From Platynereis dumerilii (lineage: Eukaryota > Annelida > Polychaeta > Phyllodocida > Nereididae), in contig JAPTHN010000042.1 of the NCBI GenBank assembly GCA_026936325.1, positions 2,852,001 to 2,916,000 of the forward strand: a stretch of DNA of 64,000 nucleotides, in the 5' to 3' direction. Below the pieces are notes generated by a model, which saw only the letters and a program-made list of their open reading frames with translations, ran no database searches and had not been told where the DNA came from. Positions 11,151 through 23,559 of this stretch are shown in pieces; position 1 is the stretch's first letter, and the number at the start of each line of letters is the position of its first letter. Both the position numbers and the translations under genes were made by a program.

Positions 11151-14100
11151 AGATGATAACTTCAACCTACACCAATACACAACCTGGAATCTGAAATGTG
11201 GTAATTCTTCAAAAGTAACATACTCATTATGTTGAAAACATCCCATAGTCCAACAAAATACTCAAAGGATCATGTTACATTTGGTTGATGTGTCCCAAAT
11301 GGTTCGTCAATTAAGGCTGAAGAGTGACATGAACATCAAAACCAACTTCCATTGTATCGTAAATATTATTAAGTTAATTCTCAGGGGCAAATGAAACAAC
11401 AAGTAAGGCCACAAATCTACAACAAAGTATTCTTGTTCAACATATATAGTGAAACGTTTCTCGAATCTGCTGTTATTCCTAATTTTTAAAAGGCATATAT
11501 GAAATTCCAAACTATATCAATATAGATCAGGTGATGGAAACATTTGGTTTATGAGTGGCATGCTTCTGAGTGCTTTGGTCTTTTTTCCTGCCGTTCTCAA
11601 TCAGATGATGTTGATTGCATTGATGTAATGTAGAGTATGTGTCTCAACTACATCCTTCTGTGCATGTGGTACATGTGCATATTATTAAATCTCATTCTCA
11701 CAAAGTGATGAATTCTTGCAAAAAAAAAGAATAAATTTTCTTGTTCCTCCCTTCATGTCTGAACGTAACAAGGAGGGGACAAAGGAGAGAAGCAGTTCAC
11801 AAACTTACACTCTTTAATTATAAAGAGATGCTCTCCATAAGCTCCCATAGGCAACAGGGCCTATGTTGATCCCTTGGGTCGGTTCTGCAAGAGACAATGT
11901 TTGGTTTGTTTAGCACCTTGGATAATACATCAGTTGACAAAACTGATGGCTCTTGCATACAAAATGAATGTAGCCACCACAGCGTTATGAAGAAACATTA
12001 TTCCATGCATACCCGCCATTATGAGGTGGGCAGAGGAACATTGCATTATAATTTCATGAAGCAATGTGTACTAACATGTCTTTTGTCATTTTGTTTTATT
12101 TCAAGGTATTCTGGTTCAAAATAAGCCTGTGTCACATGGACATGGGATTGTTGTTATGAATGTAAACGATGTATTTGATTGAATATCAAACAAATGCATT
12201 CATTTCTTCTGCTGTTTAAATAATAATTGTTGTTTCCTGAAAAGTGTTGCATTCTGGATTCATCTATCTTCTTCTAGCTTTGTGCACATTATGTTAGCAT
12301 GAAGAGTTGAAGTTTTGAACAATCATTATTGATCATTTCCATGTGTTACTTCTGCATATGCAGATGTGCCAGTTGCTCCATATGCATTTCAAATAAACAT
12401 GAAGTGTCAATGAGGTGACATGTTTCCTGTTAGGTGTACCCAATCATGTTTGGCTTTTGACTGAGTGCTCGACATAGCAATGAGAAGCCACATCGAGAAA
12501 AGATGTATACACGTAATAAAAAGGCAACGATGTCCTTCTTTCTTGATGATGTATCAGTATATCAATGATGACGTTCAAAAAACCATTGGACCAAAAATGT
12601 ATTGTGAGTGTTAAAGACTACTGTCTCTGCACATTGTTCCCATCATCCACAAAAAGAGGAGCATGACTATGATCATAAGTCTTGATTAGGAGCCAGTTAA
12701 CAGATGCTCCCAATCTATCGGGGTGAAAATGCCTACATGACGCGCATAAGCAAAATACAGCAGAGTATCATAGCCACAGCACAAAGAAGCTCTAGTTTTT
12801 TACAAGTATACTGAAGTACACTGATTATATACGTGATATTTGTTGGAATGTTCTGCCAAGATCAATGCTAAATATTCCATTAATTCCTAGAAATATGGCA
12901 ATGTATAATGTAACGGCAATCACTGTGTCACAACATGCTTTGGATGTTTTAGTGGAGGAAATGTCTTATTTTGACATTCTTTTAAAACTTTGCCATGCTG
13001 GATGCTGATCATGCATTAAAATCTCTCGAAACATTTTTGGTTTTCTTTCTGCTTAAATACCTTCAAATATTGAAAACATCAAGATACTCCTTTTAAAGAA
13101 AATAATTGGGTTAGCAATTTTCAGCTGTTGCAGCCAGGTTTGTCTTGCTATTAATTTGATGAAGTTCTTGTTTGAAGGGTGAATTGCGCTTTTGATTTTA
13201 GGGGAAAACAAGGTTTTTCTTCAAGCTGCCATGTTCGTTTCAGTCTGGATGATTCACTTTTAAATTCTGAATGTATCTAAGAGATTTCTATTCTAAATGA
13301 AACAAAAGCAATCGTTTCATAGAATTAATCTTAATTAATCTTGATGTTGATTCTGGAGAAGTTCTGAACATCGCAATGACTGATTAAAAAATATTATGCA
13401 ATCATTTCGTTCACACACAACGAGTGCCAAATTATAAGGTAACTACAATTTTTGACAAGAACTACAGCTGTCTAATAATGTACCACTCTGGTCACAAATT
13501 ATGATGATTTTCATTAGTTTAGAAGAGGTAAATGAACATAGCAAGTGGGGTAAACATTCTGATGTACATTGCACAGGAGAGTAAACGGTATGTTCACTTG
13601 ATACTGCTTGCCTTTTAAAATAATTCACTTTCTAATCAAAATGAACTATTTTCTGGTGTCTTGATAGAGCAAAGGCCTAGACATTGTAGGAAACCTATAA
13701 TAAGAAAACGAAAAGACATTTAATTTTCAAAATTAATTAGTTCAAGAACCCCATGAAGAACTAAATTATAAATACTTCTTGCTGTTTGATCTTTCCAAAA
13801 ATTAATAATGACTTGAAAAAGGAACTTTTATTATAATGTGACAAAAAACCACAGTCGTCTGTCTGCATCTTTAAAGGAAACTCATTATTGAATCAGGTTG
13901 CCCTTCATAAAATTTCTAGCATGGAGAACGATGTTTACTCATGCATAACTTTGGTTTGCCTCTTTGAGATGTGATACTTTGCAAACAGATCATGAAGGCT
14001 TAGGAGTTGTGTCACAATTTTATTATCTGAAGGTATTTGCATTTTAGGGTTCAATTCCCTGAAATTTCTTTAAGAAAAGAAGACCACAAAATATTTGGGT

Positions 14101-14386
14101 GGTTTCCCCCTCAAATACATTTTTTAGAGGGACCCAGGGGGGTGCTGAAAAAACCCCCTCAAATACTGAATGTGCATGATTTAATACAGAAATGGGGTTT
14201 TCATAAGTAATTTTCTAGGAGAATACATGCATAAAACACTCAGAATTCATTTAAAAGTACAAAACTCCTGAGCTACCGGGGGGCCTCTGGCGACGCGCGG
14301 ACCACCGCCGGCCTGCGGACCTCCCGTCCCAATCAACATTGTACTTTAGTCGTACTATACTTCACTCTATTTTATCCTGCATTTTT
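11016..14386. repeat. Tandem array unit 2
   Basis: Full unit of 3371 bp. Its first 1.4 kb (to about 12410) is nearly identical to unit 3 at an offset of 3371-3372, while its middle (about 12410-13290) is nearly identical to unit 1 and clearly different from unit 3. It lacks about 145 bp that unit 1 has at 10577-10722, with the junction at 14107. This mosaic pattern points to unequal crossing-over or gene conversion within the array. It opens with the inverted arm at 11016-11150 and contains the matching forward arm at 12645-12780. Confidence 0.85.
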
Positions 14387-17300
14387 CAGTATTTTGCCTC
14401 ATTCTAGTCATGTAGGAATTTTCACTTCCGACAGATTAGGAGCATCTGTTAACTGGCTCCTAATCAAGACTTATGATCATAGCTATGCAGCTCTTTTAGT
14501 GGAAAATGGGAAAGACAGCTGAGATGATAACTTCAACCTACACCAATACACAACCTGGAATCTGAAATGTGGTAATTCTTCAAAAGTAACATACTCATTA
14601 TGTTGAAAACATCCCATAGTCCAACAAAATACTCAAAGGATCATGTTACATTTGGTTGATGTGTCCCAAATGGTTCGTCAATTAAGGCTGAAGAGTGACA
14701 TGAACATCAAAACCAACTTCCATTGTATCGTAAATATTATTAAGTTAATTCTCAGGGGGCAAATGAAACAACAAGTATGGCCACAAATCTACAACAAAGT
14801 ATTCTTGTTCAACATATATAGTGAAACGTTTCTCGAATCTGCTGTTATTCCTAATTTTTAAAAGGCATATATGAAATTCCAAACTATATCAATATAGATC
14901 AGGTGATGGAAACATTTGGTTTATGAGTGGCATGCTTCTGTGTGCTTTGGTCTTTTTTCCTGCCGTTCTCAATCAGATGATGTTGATTGCATTGATGTAA
15001 TGTAGAGTATGTGTCTCAACTACATCCTTCTGTGCATGTGGTACATGTGCATATTATTAAATCTCATTCTCACAAAGTGATGAATTCTTGCAAAAAAAAA
15101 GAATAAATTTTCTTGTTCCTCCCTTCATGTCTGAACGTAACAAGGAGGGGACAAAGGAGAGAAGCAGTTCACAAACTTACACTCTTTAATTATAAAGAGA
15201 TGCTCTCCATAAGCTCCCATAGGCAACAGGGCCTATGTTGATCCCTTGGGTCGGTTCTGCAAGAGACAATGTTTGGTTTGTTTAGCACCTTGGATAATAC
15301 ATCAGTTGACAAAACTGATGGCTCTTGCATACAAAATGAATGTAGCCACCACAGCGTTATGAAGAAACATTATTCCATGCATACCCGCCATTATGAGGTG
15401 GGCAGAGGAACATTGCATTATAATTTCATGAAGCAATGTGTACTAACATGTCTTTTGTCATTTTGTTTTATTTCAAGGTATTCTGGTTCAAAATAAGCCT
15501 GTGTCACATGGACATGGGATTGTTGTTATGAATGTAAACGATGTATTTGATTGAATATCAAACAAATGCATTCATTTCTTCTGCTGTTTAAATAATAATT
15601 GTTGTTTCCTGAAAAGTGTTGCATTCTGGATTCATCTATCTTCTTCTAGCTTTGTGCACATTATGTTAGCATGAAGAGTTGAAGTTTTGAACAATCATTA
15701 TTGATCATTTCCATGTGTTACTTCTGCATATGCAGATGTGCCAGTTGCTCCATATGCATTTCAAATAAACATGAAGTGTCAGTGAGGTGCCAAGTTTCTT
15801 GTTAGGTGTATCCTATCATGTTTGGCTTTTGACTGAGTGCTCAGCACAGCAATGAGAAGCCACATCGAGAAAAGATGTATTATAAATAAAAAGGCAACAA
15901 TGTCCTTCTTTCTTGATGATGTATCAGTATATCAATGATGATGTTCAAAAAACCATTGGACCGAAAATGTATTGTGAGTGTCAAAGACTACTGTCTCTGC
16001 ACAGTGTTCCCATCATCCACTAAAGAGGGGCATGACTATGATCATAAGTCTTGATTAGGAGCCAGTTAACAGATGCTCCCAATCTATCGGGGGTGAAAAT
16101 GCCTGCATGACGAGCATAAGGCAAAATACAGCAGAGTATTATGGCCACAGCACAAAGAAGCTCTAGTTTTTTACAAGTATACTGAAAAAGTACACCGATT
16201 AGATATATGACCGTTGTTGGAATGTTCTGCCCAGATCATTGCTAAATATTCCATTAATTCCTAGAAATATGGCAATGTATAATGTAACTGCAATCACTGT
16301 GTCACAACATGCTTTGGATGTTCTAGTGGAGGAAATGTCTGATTTTGACATTCTTAACTTTGCCATGCTGGATGCTGATCATGCACTAAAAATCTCTCGA
16401 AACATTTTTGGTTTTCTTTCTGCTTAAATACCTTCAAATATTGAAAACATCAAGATCCTCCTTCTAAAGAAAATAATTGGGTTAGCAATTTTCAGCTAAA
16501 GCTGCCAGGTTTGTCTTGCTGTTAATCAGATGAAGTTCTTGTTTGAAGGGTGAATTGCTCTTTTGATTTTAGGGGAAAGCAAGGTTTTTCATCAAGCTGA
16601 TATGTTTGTTTTGGTCCGGATGATTCGCTTTTAAATTCTGATTAAATCTAAGAGATTTCAATTCTAAATGAAACAAACGCAATCATTTCATAGAATTTTA
16701 ATCTTGATGTTGATTCTGGAGAAATTCAGAACACCGCAATGATTGATTAAAAAATATTATGCAATCATTTCGTTCACACACAACGAGTGCCAAATTATAA
16801 GTCAACTACAGTTTTTGACAAGAACTACAGCTGTCTAATAATTTACCACTCTGTTCACAAATAATGATGATTTTCATTAGTTTAGAAGAGCTAAATGAAC
16901 ATAGCAAGTGGGGTAAACATTCTGAGGTACATTGCACAGGAGAGTAAACGGTATGTTCACTTGATACTGCTTTCCTTTTAAAATAATTCACTTTCTAATC
17001 AAAGATGAGCTATTTTCTATTGCCTTGATACAAGCAAAGGCCTAGACATTGTAGGCAACCTACATGTATAATAAGAAAAAGAAAAGACATTTGATGTTCA
17101 AAATTGATTAGTGCAAGAACCCCATGAAGAATTAAATTATAAATACTTCTTGCTGTTTGATCTTTCCAAAATTAATAATGACTTGAAAAAGCAACTTTTA
17201 TTATAATGAGATGAAAACACTGTCATCTGTCTGCATCTTTAAAGGAAACAAATTAGTGAATCAGGTTGCCCTTAATAAAATTTCTGGCATGGCGAACAAT

Positions 17301-17899
17301 GTTTACCCATGCATCACTTTGGTTTGCCTCTTTGAGATGTGATGCTTTGCAAACAGATCATGAAGGCTTAGGAGTTGTGTCACAATTTTATTATCTGAAG
17401 GTATTTGCATTTTAGGGTTCAATTCCCTGAAATTTCTTTTAGAAAAGAAGACCACAAAATGTTTGGGTGGTTTCTATGGTGGCATTTATAACAAAAGTGA
17501 ATCTCAATTTGGAAATGTCCTTCAATGTAGCCCTCAAGGTAATAAGGACCAAGCAGGAAATTATTACACTTACGTTGCCATGCAACCATTTCCAAGAATT
17601 GACAGAACTGCAAATATCTGGTTAAAATACTCTTATTAATGGTATACAGTGGTACCTGCATTATAAGACCCTGTGTCATGAAAGCAAGTTGTATTCTGTT
17701 ACCACCTTTGGAATGTACGAAGTAGTATTTCAAGTGCCTTCTACACTCCCATGAGGAACTGCATCCAGATGAGAGCCATTACATGACGACAGAAGGGGTC
17801 GTCTTGTAATGCAGGGACCGCTGTATGTCTGAAGTCGTCGACAATCAACATTGTACTTTATTCATACTATACTTCACTCTCTTCTGCGCTGCATTTTTT
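14387..17899. repeat. Tandem array unit 3
   Basis: Full unit of about 3.51 kb. The first 1.4 kb is nearly identical to unit 2. The rest (from about 15780) is several percent diverged from units 1 and 2, as seen at 15780-15860 compared with 12410-12490. It keeps sequence at 17570-17640 that units 1 and 2 lost, and carries a pogo-like MITE at 17647-17823. It includes the segment at 16658-17010 that unit 1 lacks. Confidence 0.85.
17647..17823. mobile_element. pogo/Tigger-like MITE
   Basis: 177 bp flanked by TA. The ends are CAGTGGTACCTGCATTATAA and the inverse of CAGCGGTCCCTGCATTACAA. The CAGTGGTCCCT-type terminus and TA duplication are typical of pogo-like non-autonomous elements (established pattern; assignment is inference). 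A second copy is at 55451-55629. Confidence 0.7.
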
Positions 17900-18960
17900 C
17901 AGTATTTTGCCTCATTCTGGTCATGTAGGAATTTTCACCTCTGACAGATTGGGAGCACCTGTTAACTGGCTCCTAATCAAGAATTATGATCATAGCTATG
18001 CAGCTCTTTTAGTGGAAAATGGGAAAGATAGCTGAGATGATAACTTCAACCTACACCAATACACAACCTGGAATCTGAAATGTGGTAATTCTTCAAAAGT
18101 AACATAATCATTATGTTGAAGAGACAGAAAACATCCCGTAGTCCCACAAAATACTCTTGGGCCATGTTACATTTGGTTGATGTGTCCCAAATGGTTGATC
18201 AATCAAGGGTGAAGAGTGATATGAACATCAAAGCCAACTTCCATTGTATCGAAAATATTATCAAGTTAATTCTCAGGGGGCAAATGAAACAATAAGTAAG
18301 GCCGCAAATCTACAAGAAAGTATTCTTGTTCAACATATAGAGTGAAACATTTCTCGAATCTGCTGTTATTCATAATTTTTAAGGCATATACGAAATTCCG
18401 AACTATATCAAGATAGCTCAGGTGATGGAAACGTTTGGCTTATGAGTGGCATGCTTCTGTGATGCTTTGGTCTTTTTTCCTGCCGTTTTCAACCAGGTGA
18501 TGTTGATTGATGGCATCGATACATCGTAGAGTATGTGTCTCAACTACTTCCTTCTGTGCATTTGGTACATGAAAAATTTTATTATGTCTCATTCTCACTA
18601 GGTATATTCCTATGAATCAAACAGAGAGGGGACAAAGGAGATGCAAAGAAGATGCTCTCCGTAAGCTCCCATAGGCAACAGGACTTACGTTGTTCCCTTG
18701 GGCCTGTTCTGCAAGAGCCATGTTTGGTTTGTATTAGCACTTTGGATGATACATCAGTTGACAAAACTGATGGCTCTTGCATACAAAATGAATGTAGCCA
18801 TCACGGCGTTATGAAGAAATATTATTCCATGCTTACAGGCCGTTATGAGGTGGGCAAAGAGACATTGCATTATAATTTCATGAAGCAATGTGTACTAATA
18901 TGTCATTTTGTTTTATTTCGAGGTACATGTATTCTGGTTCAAAATAAGCCTGTGTCACAT

Positions 18961-19673
18961 TGTAAAATATCAGGCTATAAAACTCCCTAAATATAAATTA
19001 TAAATATATGTTAACTTACCTTTAACTCCATGTATATCTTTCTAGCATACTCAGCAATATTGTGTATTTTCAGTTGATGCTACATTTTCCCAATTTCAAA
19101 TCTGCCATGTGTGTTTCATTAATTATTGCAGACTGCACCTGGCCAAGCCAAGCTTGGTACTTGAGAATCAATCATGTATGTATTAATTGATTGGGACAGA
19201 ACTTGTCCATGGGTGATTCAAAGCCACTGTATTAATGTGATTATTCTCAGTTGAGCAGATGCTTGACACTTAAGCATGTTATATCATATATACCATTGTA
19301 TTTGCAGATTGAACCTCTAGGGAATTGATTAGTTGTATTGATTGTCATTAATTGAATGTACTTGTGATGTTGTGATGCTGGCAGCTTGACTGCCAGCTGT
19401 CATGTTGTAATTGCTTGAATTGCTTGCTGGCCACAGGCCATTGGTTGATGGGTTTCTCCCAATGATATAAATATGGGAGTTTTACCAATAAACTTTAGAT
19501 TCTATCTGACTAGTGAAAGAGTATATCTTGCATTTGTGTTTATTCCATCTGATATGCTTTTACTATAACCTGAATTAGATTCTACATATAACTGGAAGTT
19601 CTACAGAGCATTATTGGTTAGTTCTCCATGCATTTAGGATAACTTAGGAGAATGCCAATAGCTTCCTTTTATA
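18961..19673 (+). repeat. Left LTR
   Basis: Begins TGTAAAATATCAGG. It contains a TATA-like ATATAAATATGGGAG near 19465 and an AATAAA signal near 19487, a usual U3/R arrangement. It is nearly identical to the right LTR, which has one extra GAATTGCTT unit near 27695. The exact 3' end is uncertain by one to three bases because the next bases match the flank by chance. Confidence 0.9.
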
Positions 19674-19675
19674 AC

Positions 19676-19693
19676 TGGTGACCCTGACGTGAT
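19676..19693 (+). promoter_or_regulatory. Primer-binding site
   Basis: TGGTGACCCTGACGTGAT follows the left LTR by about two bases. TGG complements the CCA end of a tRNA, and this general sequence is common in metazoan Ty3/gypsy elements. I do not assign the tRNA species. Confidence 0.7.
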
Positions 19694-22040
19694 GGGAACA
19701 GAAGCCCAATCACACCAGCCGAAGAGACGAACATGGAGGGGCTCGACCAAAAACCAACTCGAGGGCAAACAACTCCGACGCAAGAGATTACAACGCCTTC
19801 AGCGAAGAGGGAGGTCCCATCTGCAATTACTGCAACAAGACAGGCCACGTCTCTCGACAATGTCTCAAGAGGAAGAGACGAGAAGCCTCTCGAAGACACC
19901 CTCGTCCATCGAAGGACCAGGGAAACTACTAAACGCCGTGGCCGGCGAGGGCGTCTATGTGGAGCTTTCACTGCACGGAAGGACCACGCACGCGCTCGTC
20001 GATACGGGGGCATCCCGTAGTTGCTTACGGCGTGCAGAGTTTGACAATATATGCAAAACGATCGACAGGATCCCACTACTTCGCAGGACGGTGCAATTGT
20101 GCGGCGTCACGGGCCATGATATTGAAGTGCTGGGATCCACAGAAGTCAAGGACGACACGTTAGGACCGATCCCAGTCATCGTCGTGGAGAACATAGCCCA
20201 CTCCATGATATTGGGCAGGGACATCTTGGCCAACGATGGGGCCCAGATCAGTTACGAGGACGGTACATTGACCTGGAGGAAGCACACACTGCCGCTGCTC
20301 CCAGCAGCCGGATGCAGAAGTCTTGCATCACTCGGTGAGCGACCTCCAAAGATGGACAGACCCAGGATTCAACAGTGTGTGAGGGCACACGAGGATCTCT
20401 TCTCGGCCAAGGGCGAGGACTTAGGCTGCCATCCAGATATTGCCGTTCGCATCGAGACTGAGGGACCACCCATCAAGCGCCGACCATATCGTCTCGCGCT
20501 CTCAAGGAAGAAGGCCCTGGACGACAAAATCAATGATTTATTGGCGCAAGGTGTCATAGTCCCATCGTCGTCACCCTGGGCCTCTCCAGTCGTACTGGTG
20601 GACAAGAAGGAGTCGAACGAAGTTCGTTTCTGTTGCGACTTCACCCACTTGAACAAGGTCACGAAGAAGGATGCCTATCCCATCCCACTCATTCGTGACA
20701 TCTTTGACCAGCTGCAGGGAGCCAGAATATTCTCAACGCTGGATTTGAAGTCGGGATTCCACCAGATACCTCTGCACAAGGATGACCAGGAGAAGACGGC
20801 CTTCATTTGTCATCGCGGACTCTTCCACTGGACCAGGATGCCGATGGGCCTATCGAACGCGTCGCAATTATTCCAAAGGGCCATGGAAATTGTCCTCAAA
20901 GGGCTCATAGGTACGATAGCGATGCTGTATATTGACGACGTCGTGATTTATAGCAAAACGGAAGAGGAACACTTACAGCATCTCGAGGTCATCTTCGACA
21001 GGATTCGGCGCTATAATCTGAGGCTCAACCCAGCCAAGTGCGTCTTCGGCCTAGAAGAAGTCAAGTTGCTGGGCTATATCGTCAGCGCGGCAGGCTTGAA
21101 AGCAGACCCAGATAAGGTCTCGGCGATCGTCAGGATGGACGCGCCCAAGGACCTCGCCCAGTGTCGTTCCTTCCTTGGCATGGCTGGATACTACCGCACC
21201 TGCATTCGGGACTTCGCTAAGATAGCCGAGCCCCTGACGGCGCTGACCAGGAAGCATGCTCGTTTCGTCTGGACCAAGGACCACCAGCACTCCTTCGAAC
21301 TATTGAAGAATGCCCTCGTCAGCGACAGCGTCATGGCACACCCGAGGACAGACCAGCCCTTTCTTCTCTATACCGATGCATGCGACTACGCTGTGGGCTC
21401 AGTGTTATGTCAGAAAGATGACCTCGGCGTGGAGAGACCCATCGTCTACCTCTCCAAACAACTGACCCCAGCACAACGACGATGGGCGACGATAGAGAAA
21501 GAAGCTTGGGGCGTCGTCTACAGTCTCCAACAACTTAGGCCCTACCTCTGGGGAGCGTCGTACCGGACGTTCGTCGACCACAAGCCCTTACTATCATTGT
21601 TCACGAAGGAAATGACGAACACTAAGATCCAGCGGTGGTCGGTGCTGCTCGCAGAGTACAACTGTCGGGTGGAGTACCACAAGGGCAAATTGAACGTTCG
21701 GGCAGACATGCTCTCCAGAATTCGACAGAAGGACCCACCGAAGGACCTACAAGACGACAGGATGGAAATCGGGACCTTCGACACAGAGTACTGGCACCTG
21801 GAGGACGCCTTGCCTGACCAACAACCTGACGAGCCATCCCACAGCATATATGGGCTAGATTTGCGTGACGTCGCCACGGAGCAGAGGGCCATGGACGAGT
21901 ACGAGGCTGCGGAAGAAGACGAGGGCAACTACCAGTTGATCCAAGGGCTTCTCTATAACGTCCAGAGACCTCATAAGTTCGCAGCTGATCACCCTCGACT
22001 AGTAGAACCACCAACAGACAGGAAAACAGAAAGTCCTTAA
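19689..22040 (+). CDS. Pol-type frame: protease, reverse transcriptase, RNase H
   Basis: A 783-codon frame of the LTR element. An aspartic protease is marked by ALVDTGAS (about residues 103-110). The RT spans about 265-450, with VVLVDKKESNEVRFCCDFTH, FSTLDLKSGFHQIPL, the MPMGLSNA block and the catalytic YIDDVVIYS. RNase H runs at about 555-680 with LLYTDACDYAVGSVL and IEKEAWGVVYSLQQLRPYLW. The connection-type stretch ADPDKVSAI and FLGMAGYYR supports Ty3/gypsy. It belongs to an element that looks broken overall. Activity is not implied. Confidence 0.9.
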   Translation: MMGTEAQSHQPKRRTWRGSTKNQLEGKQLRRKRLQRLQRRGRSHLQLLQQDRPRLSTMSQEEETRSLSKTPSSIEGPGKLLNAVAGEGVYVELSLHGRTTHALVDTGASRSCLRRAEFDNICKTIDRIPLLRRTVQLCGVTGHDIEVLGSTEVKDDTLGPIPVIVVENIAHSMILGRDILANDGAQISYEDGTLTWRKHTLPLLPAAGCRSLASLGERPPKMDRPRIQQCVRAHEDLFSAKGEDLGCHPDIAVRIETEGPPIKRRPYRLALSRKKALDDKINDLLAQGVIVPSSSPWASPVVLVDKKESNEVRFCCDFTHLNKVTKKDAYPIPLIRDIFDQLQGARIFSTLDLKSGFHQIPLHKDDQEKTAFICHRGLFHWTRMPMGLSNASQLFQRAMEIVLKGLIGTIAMLYIDDVVIYSKTEEEHLQHLEVIFDRIRRYNLRLNPAKCVFGLEEVKLLGYIVSAAGLKADPDKVSAIVRMDAPKDLAQCRSFLGMAGYYRTCIRDFAKIAEPLTALTRKHARFVWTKDHQHSFELLKNALVSDSVMAHPRTDQPFLLYTDACDYAVGSVLCQKDDLGVERPIVYLSKQLTPAQRRWATIEKEAWGVVYSLQQLRPYLWGASYRTFVDHKPLLSLFTKEMTNTKIQRWSVLLAEYNCRVEYHKGKLNVRADMLSRIRQKDPPKDLQDDRMEIGTFDTEYWHLEDALPDQQPDEPSHSIYGLDLRDVATEQRAMDEYEAAEEDEGNYQLIQGLLYNVQRPHKFAADHPRLVEPPTDRKTESP

Positions 22041-22050
22041 TGTTAACAAG

Positions 22051-23559
22051 GTGAAATTGGTGGACCCCAACATGGTCTGGGATGAGGTTAACCCCAGACC
22101 CATCAGAAACACAAGACAGTCCACCAGGATCACGGGGAGACAAGGACCTGTTTTCATCCCAGGACCCCCTCTGGATCCGCCACAGATGACCAGGGACCCT
22201 CCTCCTCGCTCACCAGACACTGCGAATCCGCCACTGGACCAAGGACCCCCCCCACAGCCTGGGACATCCACGAATCCGCCACTGGACCAAGGACCCCCCC
22301 CACAGCCTGGGACATCCATGGATCCGCCCATGGACATCGACCCAACGCTGGACGCACACATGGACACGATGGAGGCAGGCGAACAACCCCAACCTGGGAC
22401 CTCCAGGGATCCGCCAATGGATATCCCAAGCACAGACACGCCGCAAAACCCCATGGCTCCGCCACTGCCAAGACATGGAGAGAGACAGAAAAGGCCGCTG
22501 CCATCCAAGAAAGTCACCAAGTCGGCCAAAACGCACAAGACCATGAATACGCCCCTGGCCCGACACATGGTCTCCCAAAAGACCATGAATCCGCCCCAGG
22601 AGAAACCCATGGTCTTGACCCCTGCAGCGAAGGATGCCACGCCACAGCTGTCTGACACCTCTATCAGTGACGCAGCCATTACGCAACCTCTAAGCCAGGG
22701 ACAACAAAGCCAGGGACCCATTAAAGGCCAGACTTCGAACAAAGGCAAGGGTAAAGGCAAATCCACACGTGGCCAACAGGTGCAATCACAAACGAAAGGC
22801 AAGAGGGCGCTGGACAGTGGGGAAGAACAAAGAGACGTCCACTCACGTCATGCTCCCATGCACCCAGACCCTGTGCGCATGCCACATGGACACCAGCCTG
22901 ACCAACAGACTGCCTTAAGGGACAGCCACAACAGACATCCAGCACAGAGACCTCCAAGTTGTCACGCTGACCACTTGGGCTCACAAACACTGGGAGAGAC
23001 TTCGCCTGACAATTCTACACTGCCAAATGCACAAGAACAGCAGACCACTCCAGTGAAATCATCTGCTCCAGTGGAATTACCTGCTCCAGTCCATCTACCT
23101 GCTCCAGTCCATCCACCTGATCCAGTGCATCCACCTGACCCAATCCATCCACCTTCGCCAGTGCCGATTCAGGTACCAGGACCATCAACAGGAGAAATAC
23201 CAGGACCATCCACACACTGTGAGAAGAGTGACAGAAAAGCTGCAGCAGACAAAAAGCACAGAACTTTGCCATATAGTACTGCTTCCAGGAAAACGTCCAA
23301 GAAGTCCAAGAAAGCCTCTCGGAAGACACAGGGAAGCCAGCAGCCGACACTGAACACAGAACAGAACACGTCTGCCTCACAGCCGAGCAAGAGACAGCCA
23401 AAACGACAAAGAGACCCCGACTTCGAACCCTCAGGCAAAAGATACAGGGAATTCTTACCCAGAGGAGCAAAGAGATCATGTTTGGCCCCGTCACCGGCCA
23501 TTCAAAAGAAGGCCAGGATCAACGCCTTGGAATGCGTTCGCTCCTTCCTGGGCTCTTAG
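22051..23559 (+). CDS. Proline-rich frame of unknown role in the LTR element
   Basis: 502 codons, rich in proline, glutamine, serine and lysine. A 48-bp unit is repeated exactly twice at about 22222-22319 (encoding NPPLDQGPPPQPGTS), followed by related imperfect units, and a PVHPPDPVHPPDP stretch lies near 23100. The C-terminal third is basic (KTSKKSKKASRK). I recognise no domain after the short N-terminal stretch. It lies between pol and the envelope-like frame, and its end overlaps the start of the latter by about 80 bp in another frame. It could be a spacer or an accessory protein. Confidence 0.55.
   Translation: MKLVDPNMVWDEVNPRPIRNTRQSTRITGRQGPVFIPGPPLDPPQMTRDPPPRSPDTANPPLDQGPPPQPGTSTNPPLDQGPPPQPGTSMDPPMDIDPTLDAHMDTMEAGEQPQPGTSRDPPMDIPSTDTPQNPMAPPLPRHGERQKRPLPSKKVTKSAKTHKTMNTPLARHMVSQKTMNPPQEKPMVLTPAAKDATPQLSDTSISDAAITQPLSQGQQSQGPIKGQTSNKGKGKGKSTRGQQVQSQTKGKRALDSGEEQRDVHSRHAPMHPDPVRMPHGHQPDQQTALRDSHNRHPAQRPPSCHADHLGSQTLGETSPDNSTLPNAQEQQTTPVKSSAPVELPAPVHLPAPVHPPDPVHPPDPIHPPSPVPIQVPGPSTGEIPGPSTHCEKSDRKAAADKKHRTLPYSTASRKTSKKSKKASRKTQGSQQPTLNTEQNTSASQPSKRQPKRQRDPDFEPSGKRYREFLPRGAKRSCLAPSPAIQKKARINALECVRSFLGS

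Noticed and set aside
8697-18990. A short frame recurring in all four array units (for example 8697-8939, 11897-12124, 15269-15496, 18652-18990) as a conserved small gene
   Set aside because: Differences between units 1 and 2 are almost all amino-acid changing and include an in-frame indel, so there is no sign of selection on the protein. Identity between units 2 and 3 only reflects recent duplication.
19669-23501. Long minus-strand frames opposite the LTR element
   Set aside because: They are antisense shadows of the GC-richer pol, proline-rich and envelope-like frames, with no recognisable domains.
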